Shown piece after piece: positions 7,434 to 11,380 of a DNA stretch of 11,380 bases. Position 1 is the stretch's first letter. Each line of letters starts with the position of its first letter. Below the pieces are notes generated by a model. That model saw only the letters and a list, made by a program, of their open reading frames with translations, ran no database searches and was not told the DNA's origin. This DNA comes from Gracilaria caudata (lineage: Eukaryota; Rhodophyta; Florideophyceae; Gracilariales; Gracilariaceae), in NCBI GenBank assembly GCA_030374735.1, contig JASCIV010000840.1, positions 1 to 11,380 on the forward strand, in the 5' to 3' direction. The position numbers and the translations under genes are program-made.

Positions 7434-7890
7434 CTGGTTTTGGACCTGGATCTGGGGAAGAGCCGTCTCGAGAACGTCGTTTGCACCGCAGAGATATGGG
7501 AGGAAGATTGAAAAGAGTGGAGAATGAATCACTTGGTCACTAGATGAAACAATGTCGGCCGGCCTCTCCGACCAATGACCACCAGAGAAGACAAAGCTTA
7601 ACCGGGGGGTTGAGGAGACTAAGCGGATGAAATGCAAATGAGAATGGCAGGTGCTTCGTCGCGGATGAAACCCTCTTGTGGCCGCGCTTGTTCGCAGACG
7701 TTGTGAACGACATGTTGGGAAGTACGTGGAAGGTAAGATAGAAGGCAATCCATTCAAACGGGTATGGTTACGATTCAGCACCGTTTTGCACAGTCAGCAC
7801 CCGATACACAGCTGCCAAAACGCTTGGCTCCGTGCAGGAGGCGGAGTAAGGAAAAGTAGGAGCGAAGAACTCGGAGGCGGTCTGAAAGAC
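7434..7890 (-). other. Open minus-strand frame upstream of gene B1, no supported start
   Basis: The gene B frame stays open from the TGA at 7431-7433 up to about 7781, but without an ATG. The protein-like part is near the gene B side (contains FLPYLCGANDVLETALPQIQ). It could be an upstream exon or the original N-terminus of gene B. On the plus strand I see nothing convincing. Confidence 0.3.
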
Positions 7891-8166
7891 ATGGCTCGCA
7901 CCTTGTTGTGTGCTTCGATAGGGGCTTTCCTCATCTCGCATCAAATCGGAGGTTCGAAGGTGGGCACGCTTGCGATGCTGGCGACGCTCATCTTCGTACC
8001 TTCGCAAGCAGTGCCAAATGCACTAACAGCGTGTCGTCGACGGCGACGCGTAGACGACGAGCATCGTGCTCGTCGGCGCATGAGCTCAATGATTGAGCTC
8101 ATGCCCGCACAAGTGTACGTGGTTGCCACCTTGGCCATGTGTACACCGCGAAGTTGGGGTCAATAG
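7891..8166 (+). CDS. Doubtful 91-residue reading frame with hydrophobic N-terminus
   Basis: An ATG frame begins MARTLLCASIGAFLISHQ, which looks like a signal peptide or membrane helix. It has a second hydrophobic segment (GTLAMLATLIFV) and then an Arg-rich stretch encoded by the two palindromes at 8055-8104. No family is recognised and no second copy is available for comparison. The palindromic DNA inside the frame argues that the latter half is not selected as protein. It may be chance. Confidence 0.18.
   Translation: MARTLLCASIGAFLISHQIGGSKVGTLAMLATLIFVPSQAVPNALTACRRRRRVDDEHRARRRMSSMIELMPAQVYVVATLAMCTPRSWGQ
8055..8075. repeat. Inverted repeat, 9-nt arms
   Basis: CGACGAGCA (8055-8063) and TGCTCGTCG (8067-8075) are perfect reverse complements across a 3-nt loop. 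It stands 2 nt before a second, longer palindrome. Confidence 0.8.
8078..8104. repeat. 27-nt near-perfect palindrome, 13-nt arms
   Basis: GCATGAGCTCAAT (8078-8090) and ATTGAGCTCATGC (8092-8104) are perfect reverse complements around a single G. With the neighbouring repeat it forms a double cruciform-type structure less than 70 bp before the ACGT-core cluster at 8171. It could be a binding site for a dimeric protein or a remnant of a mobile element end. Confidence 0.85.
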
Positions 8167-8170
8167 TGTG

Positions 8171-8248
8171 TGACGTCACCGGCTGTCGACGTCACCTCAC
8201 ATGAGTAATGACGTGGCGCGTGGAGAGCCCCCAACGCGATACACGTCA
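8171..8248 (+). promoter_or_regulatory. Cluster of four ACGT-core (bZIP-type) sites
   Basis: The sites are TGACGTCA (8171-8178, a perfect CRE), CGACGTCA (8187-8194), TGACGTGG (8209-8216) and ACACGTCA (8241-8248, TGACGTGT on the minus strand). The first two share the direct repeat GACGTCACC, 16 bp apart. An AP-1-like TGAGTAA lies at 8202-8208, and an inverted CCAAT box follows near 8272. In eukaryotes such cores bind CREB/ATF or plant-type bZIP dimers. The cluster lies 80-155 bp before the proposed start of gene C, a normal promoter distance. Confidence 0.5.
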
Positions 8249-8326
8249 CACAGCGATACCAATCACGAACTATTGGACTTCGTCTCGCGCTTCACTTCTC
8301 TCGGTATCTACGCCTGTACCTTGATC

Positions 8327-8757
8327 ATGGCGGTACCCTGGCAATGAACATATTCAAAGAACTTCTTTCCTCAAGTTATAGAGAGTTTGGCCACGCTTGT
8401 TGTACACGAAAAAGGCGTTTACGGAGACATGTACATACTTATTCTCAACACCATTCCACTCTGGAAGCAAATTGCAGTATATGTTAACGAAGATGCCGCT
8501 TCTGTAAATCATGAGAGCATTCTTCTGCTAAGTGAATGATTATCGTTGTCACGTGTGTCAAAAGCAAGAGAGCTTCGGAAGCTCTGTCCTTTTGGATTGA
8601 CGACAAAATGTTAAATATTTTATTGAAGTCCATAGGCGCAGAATCTGATGACATCCGAAACGCTCCAAAGAAAAATATTAGAGTTCCATGTTCACATTTG
8701 CGATTGATTCCTAGGAAGATTGTGTTGTGTGAGGGAATCCAGAAACCAATTCTTTAG
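8327..8757 (+). CDS. Gene C: small unknown protein, proposed three-exon gene
   Basis: Two protein-like open stretches with strong RNY codon bias lie in different frames (8348-8539 and 8536-8757). A model that joins them is exon 1, 8327-8332 (ATG GCG, strong start context); intron 8333-8359 (27 nt, GTACCC to AAAG); exon 2, 8360-8503; intron 8504-8568 (65 nt, GTAAAT to CAAG); exon 3, 8569-8757, ending TAG. Both junctions fall in phase 0 and remove the TGA at 8345 and the frame change. The product has 112 residues: it begins MANFFPQVIESLATLVV, contains YGDMYILILNTIPLWKQIAV (a mildly hydrophobic segment) and SFWIDDKMLNILLKSIGAES, and ends with a basic region. I recognise no family. The 27-nt intron is extremely short, so a different first exon, or a pseudogene with one stop and one frameshift, remains possible. 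The ACGT-core cluster just upstream supports a promoter. Confidence 0.42.
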
Positions 8758-8854
8758 CCAAGAGCTTCAGAGTCACATCTCTAGTAACTTCCAATATAGA
8801 TAATTTTATATCAGCTGCTGCTCCTCCCTTCTTCGCATCTCTTCATCTGTCCTC

Positions 8855-8862
8855 TATAAAAG
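8855..8862 (+). promoter_or_regulatory. Canonical TATA box
   Basis: TATAAAAG (within CTCTATAAAAGGC) is the best core-promoter match in the window. Transcription would begin about 8885-8890. What it drives is unclear: the small frame 8880-9014 starts just before that point, and gene A2 lies 600 bp downstream with its own TATA-like box. Confidence 0.55.
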
Positions 8863-8879
8863 GCATGAAGCACATTCGA

Positions 8880-9014
8880 ATGCGAAACAAGCCCCGTTTC
8901 CAAAGTTTAACTCCACAGCAGTATGTTTTGAGCCACGCAACTCCCGCTCCATCTCTGTCTTCATACAAGCTCCCATTCCGCGATGGCAATCCTCTACCTA
9001 AATTTTTGGATTAA
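8880..9014 (+). CDS. Possible 44-residue reading frame behind the TATA box
   Basis: The frame begins MRNKPRFQSLTPQQYVL, ends GNPLPKFLD, and stops at TAA. An in-frame ATG at 8865 would give 49 residues but lies only a few bases after the TATA box, before the expected transcript start. The ATG at 8880 also lies very close to that start, which weakens the call. The composition (Pro, Ser, Leu, aromatic) is protein-like. No homologue is recognised and no second copy is in the window. Confidence 0.22.
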   Translation: MRNKPRFQSLTPQQYVLSHATPAPSLSSYKLPFRDGNPLPKFLD

Positions 9015-9094
9015 GTGGTGAGGCATTGGGGTTGAGTCCGCTGTACTGTCTCCCCGGTGCATCATGTGCTAAAAAGACAACTCAACACTTCAGT

Positions 9095-9201
9095 AAAAAA
9101 AATGAAAAATATATCGCAGCTTAATAATATTATGAGCTCAGCTATTTTCGGCGTCAGCGTCCTTCTTCGTTTTGGTTCTTGTGTACAAACTGTAGCTCTT
9201 G
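9095..9201 (+). promoter_or_regulatory. Presumed core promoter of gene A2
   Basis: AAATATATCGCAGC (TATA core 9110-9115) after an A-run corresponds to the TATA-like box of gene A1. The following GAGCTCAGCT and TTTTCGGCGTCAGCGTCCTTCTTCG segments match the A1 leader. The sequence between the box and CTCAGCT is a few bases longer here than in copy 1. Confidence 0.4.
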
Positions 9202-9345
9202 ATGTCTGCATTTGGCAACATCACTAGTTCCACTGAAAGCAACGTGGGGAATAGAATGCATACACGAAATGCACTGACAAACACGGCGTTAGAGGTACTC
9301 GGAGAGGATGAAAATATCAGCAATACATTTCATGAGAATCAGTGA
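9202..9345 (+). CDS. Conserved short leader reading frame of gene A2 (47 residues)
   Basis: This frame begins MSAFGNITSSTESN and ends FHENQ. It starts at an ATG two codons after an in-frame TAG. From GN onward it matches the A1 leader frame (4303-4434), with six replaced residues and one extra isoleucine; the start regions differ. The terminal TGA is conserved, but the second TGA of copy 1 is GGA here. The 53-nt identical block lies inside it. The bases over the stop read CAGTGAGGAG, so a splice donor (CA/GTGAGG) overlaps the end of the frame, and an exon reading is possible. Main gene A2 is in a different frame from this one because of the 8-bp tandem duplication at 9423-9438. Confidence 0.5.
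   Translation: MSAFGNITSSTESNVGNRMHTRNALTNTALEVLGEDENISNTFHENQ
9222..9274. repeat. 53-nt block identical to 4311-4363
   Basis: This is the second copy of the identical leader block. It lies inside the short leader frame and about 205 nt before the A2 start codon. Confidence 0.9.
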
Positions 9346-9422
9346 GGAGTTGAACCTGCTTCACCCCTGAGTGTTTCTGCACCATTTGTTTGTACACACC
9401 TGCATCAGCTCAACATTCTTTC

Positions 9423-9438
9423 TTCTGGAGTTCTGGAG
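9423..9438 (+). repeat. 8-bp tandem duplication TTCTGGAG in the A2 leader
   Basis: TTCTGGAG stands twice in a row (9423-9430, 9431-9438), whereas copy 1 has one equivalent unit. It is the only length difference between the two leaders from the short frame's stop to the gene A start (134 against 126 nt). It shifts the upstream frame relative to gene A2. Both units end in AG after a pyrimidine-rich run, so it also doubles a possible splice acceptor. Confidence 0.85.
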
Positions 9439-9479
9439 TTATCGTTTGTACAATCTATTCCTTCCACAACAGCTGCAAA

Positions 9480-10280
9480 ATGTCATCACCGAGTTTTACA
9501 CCATCGGCTGAGAGTCTCTCTATATTCGATGAATTAAAGAGAGAAGTGGACGCTCAAAGACGCGATGCGTTAGAGAGTGTAAGGGCTATTCCAAGCCAAA
9601 CAGCCAACAATGCAGAAGGAGCAGGTAACGGGAACAGGCATGGAAATGCTTTGAACGTCCCGACGACTGGAACTTCATGGCGTCTACCACACGAAGTCGG
9701 TAACGAACAAGTCAAAAGGGAACAACGTCGACGGAGAACACAAAGGCGTCTGAACCAAACGAACGAACACAATCCTGTAGAGTGGATTGTTCGTTCACAA
9801 GACAGCGCTCGTTGTAAGGCGAGAAACAGTTGTCGACATCCAGTCAATATGTCCTTCTCTAGAATCGGAAAATTGAACAAGGAGGACGAAGTTATTATCT
9901 CGCCAGAGGCGAGAGAGTGGGTCCAGAGGCTCCAAGACATTCACATACGGATGAATGGAGGCCCGGCCGAAGATGCGGATATGTGGAACAGGGAGCACAT
10001 ACCGTACCAGTTGCGCTCCACGAGGCCAAGCCCAGTTTCGGGAGCTTCGAACGGGTGGGAGTTTAACGAAGATCTGGTGCGGGGGGTGCGAGAACAAATG
10101 GCTTCAGAGCATTCGTTTGGAATATGGAGGATGTTCGGAGTGCTCAAATTCCGAGAATCAGGACAGTTGGGGTGTATCATGAAGATGTTGAAGGAAAGAG
10201 TTTGTGGCATTGTTGACGGTTTTGGTAAGGTAATGGGAAAGCTTGGAGAATGGATGGGTGGGTTTTTCGGTTGCTTCTGA
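9480..10280 (+). CDS. Gene A2: uncharacterised 266-residue protein, paralogue of A1
   Basis: The protein has the same length as A1 (266 residues) and aligns with it without a gap at 67% identity. Start and end are conserved (MSSPSFTPSAES, FFGCF). The stop codon is TGA here and TAA in A1, so TGA is an ordinary stop in this genome. Differences concentrate at residues 38-60 and in the Arg/Ser-rich part 77-125. Residues 61-72, 98-106, 173-194 and the amphipathic C-terminal helix (about 228-262) are kept. The C-terminal helix has gained a Cys in place of Trp (QLGCIMKML) and a Cys in place of Arg (RVCGIVDGF). The frame can be extended upstream to a TTG at 9390, but the first ATG at 9480 is the start shared with A1. 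The function is unknown. Confidence 0.85.
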   Translation: MSSPSFTPSAESLSIFDELKREVDAQRRDALESVRAIPSQTANNAEGAGNGNRHGNALNVPTTGTSWRLPHEVGNEQVKREQRRRRTQRRLNQTNEHNPVEWIVRSQDSARCKARNSCRHPVNMSFSRIGKLNKEDEVIISPEAREWVQRLQDIHIRMNGGPAEDADMWNREHIPYQLRSTRPSPVSGASNGWEFNEDLVRGVREQMASEHSFGIWRMFGVLKFRESGQLGCIMKMLKERVCGIVDGFGKVMGKLGEWMGGFFGCF

Positions 10281-10705
10281 GAAAAGCAAGAGTGAGCTCA
10301 CCTGTGGGCCTGTTAAGGTGTAGTTCGTTTTGAAGGGCTGTGGAGCTTCTTGCTTCCTTTGAGTTTTGTTCACAGTCTTTGATCAGAACCGGTACGGGGC
10401 AAGCTCCATGTAAGGACATCCACTGTAGATGAACGGTTGTGGTATCAAGTCTACAAGAGGGGGAAGATTTGTGAAGAAAAACGCATACGAAAGTGGAACA
10501 GATTCCTAGTTTATTTGGAGCCGAAGAAATCACATTCAGTAACTGCGAAGGTACAACAACGTTTACGAGCCAGTTTCAACAATATTTGAATATCTATCAG
10601 CGGGAAAGAAACACATGAAAGGCGTTGGAATATGGTAAAGATTCAGCGGATACTCTGTAATGTTTGACATGTACAAGACTGGTTTCAGAACTGTTTACTT
10701 CTCAA
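10281..10705 (+). other. 3' flank of gene A2
   Basis: Homology to the A1 3' flank (5362-about 5715) is patchy, with many indels, so the region is non-coding. After about 10660 the sequence has no counterpart in copy 1 until the 68-nt element at 10941. Confidence 0.5.
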
Positions 10706-10969
10706 ATGAGCTTTTCCGAAGAGACCCACGATCAGTACCGAAGGAATGGACGACAGCGACGCAGCCGCGCCAAGTACATGAACGCAAGAAGTGAATATGA
10801 ACTACCACATGGGCAGTCCCGGATGAATACAAGTACGGTTATCTTGGAGCCGTTTTCCTGTGCGCACCACGTATTATCCAACAGGAGAGTTATCTCCGAA
10901 GATGGTGATCGATGGATTGAATTCGTAAGTACGAGTTTAGTTGGCAATGATAAAGCTATATGTTATTGA
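10706..10969 (+). CDS. Doubtful 87-residue reading frame unique to copy 2
   Basis: An ATG frame begins MSFSEETHDQYRRNGRQRR, with an Arg-rich N-terminal part, and ends VGNDKAICY. Most of it lies in the segment that copy 1 lacks; its last ten codons overlap the conserved 68-nt element, where copy 1 reads VGNDKA then stop. A perfect splice donor, TTC/GTAAGT, lies at 10925-10930 after SEDGDRWIEF, so the true coding part may be an exon that ends there. Codons are moderately RNY. No family is recognised. Confidence 0.25.
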   Translation: MSFSEETHDQYRRNGRQRRSRAKYMNARSEYELPHGQSRMNTSTVILEPFSCAHHVLSNRRVISEDGDRWIEFVSTSLVGNDKAICY

Positions 10970-11008
10970 ATGGTATTACTTAATAGTTTAGCACAACTCA
11001 TGGAATGG
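10941..11008. repeat. Conserved 68-nt 3' element, copy 2
   Basis: This is the ungapped match of 5759-5826 with 8 differences. Here it lies about 660 nt after the gene A2 stop and 60 nt before the gene B2 remnant. Confidence 0.7.
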
Positions 11009-11067
11009 ATCCCTATGGAGCGTTTAGAATCCGGGACAGTTGCTTTCTTTATTCCGGAATGACGGAT

Positions 11068-11369
11068 ACGGTTCTCCTCTCGTCAAGTATTCAGCAAACC
11101 CCAGAGACGCAAGAGGTTGTGGAATGGTTTGTTTCTCGTATCCTGGTATGTCATTCAAGAAGCGTCCGCAAGCAAACCTCCCCGCGTTTCTTGGTGATGG
11201 GACTGGATTCAACCGAAACTCCAAGTGGATCGCTTCCCTTGCGCAGCTTCACGGATGGCGAACTTGGAGATTCGGGTGGGCTTAGCATCGGAGATCTGGC
11301 GTAGAACTCAATCTGCGGAGTTTCGGGCTTGTCCCGCTTCAAACCAGACAGTCTTGGGAGGTTGTTCAT
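11068..11369 (-). pseudogene. Gene B2: truncated, frame-broken copy of gene B
   Basis: The stretch 11068-11380 matches 7112-7432. Reading leftwards from the ATG at 11369, the first 27 codons are identical to B1, and the frame then continues to GEVCLR. There an 8-nt length difference (around 11166) shifts the frame and a stop follows at 11151. The homologous continuation FLNDIPGYEKQTIPQ is readable in another frame down to LTRGEPY, where homology ends abruptly at 11068. The rest of gene B is missing. Both the frame break and the truncation mark it as a dead copy, unless the break is spliced out. The right edge of the window cuts the upstream part. Confidence 0.55.
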
Positions 11370-11380
11370 GATGCGTCTTC
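11290..11380. repeat. 91-nt block identical to 7342-7432
   Basis: This is the second copy of the identical block at the start of gene B; it runs into the window edge. Confidence 0.9.

Larger units (their letters stand above)
9095..11037. repeat. Duplicated block, copy 2 (gene A2 with flanks)
   Basis: This block is homologous to 4142-5855 in the same orientation. Relative to copy 1 it carries an 8-bp tandem duplication in the leader and about 230-280 extra bases in the 3' flank (about 10660-10940). Only about 30 bp separate its right end from the gene B2 copy, whereas about 1.25 kb lies between the same points in copy 1. Confidence 0.85.

Noticed and set aside
6822..7511. 229-codon open plus-strand frame opposite gene B1
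   Set aside because: It has the same codon register as the minus frame, starts at GTG, is rich in His/Ser/Cys/Arg, and is broken in copy 2. I treat it as an antisense shadow.
9390..9479. Upstream extension of gene A2 from a TTG codon
   Set aside because: It uses a non-ATG start and is not homologous in frame to copy 1, where conservation with silent changes begins at the ATG.

Overview
The window looks like nuclear DNA of a eukaryote, most likely an alga or another protist. Evidence for this is a canonical TATA box, inverted CCAAT boxes, plausible spliceosomal introns, wide non-coding stretches, and no ribosome-binding sites or operons. A red alga is possible but cannot be shown from the sequence alone. 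There are no rRNA, tRNA or CRISPR features.

Left part (1-4141): an AT-rich stretch without a gene leads to a promoter-like patch (two CCAAT boxes and a TCACGTGA E-box near 860-910). A GC-rich, intronless 700-residue ankyrin-repeat protein follows (1479-3581). It has a possible N-myristoylation signal, a hydrophobic helix and two degenerate calmodulin-type EF-hand motifs at the C-terminus. Its 3' flank holds four short inverted repeats.

Right part (4142-11380): two diverged copies of the same two-gene block, about 4.9 kb apart. Each block has a plus-strand gene A (A1 4561-5361, A2 9480-10280). Both copies encode 266 residues, align without a gap, and are 67% identical by hand count. They belong to a family I do not recognise. 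Facing gene A is a decayed minus-strand gene B (B1 6762-7421, B2 11068-11369). In the second block about 1.2 kb between A and B is missing and B2 carries an 8-bp frame-breaking deletion.

The most unusual observation is that the leader of gene A carries a short reading frame (43 and 47 codons) that contains a 53-nt stretch identical in both copies. It is better conserved than gene A itself. In copy 1 the same frame runs on past a tandem TGA TGA directly into gene A. A second identical stretch, of at least 91 nt, covers the start of gene B.

Between the blocks, at 8171-8757, a cluster of four ACGT-core (bZIP-type) sites precedes a small gene C. It is best explained as a 112-residue protein encoded in three exons, with two short introns of 27 and 65 nt. 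A TATA box at 8855 with a small open frame behind it follows. No joint pathway for these genes can be inferred.
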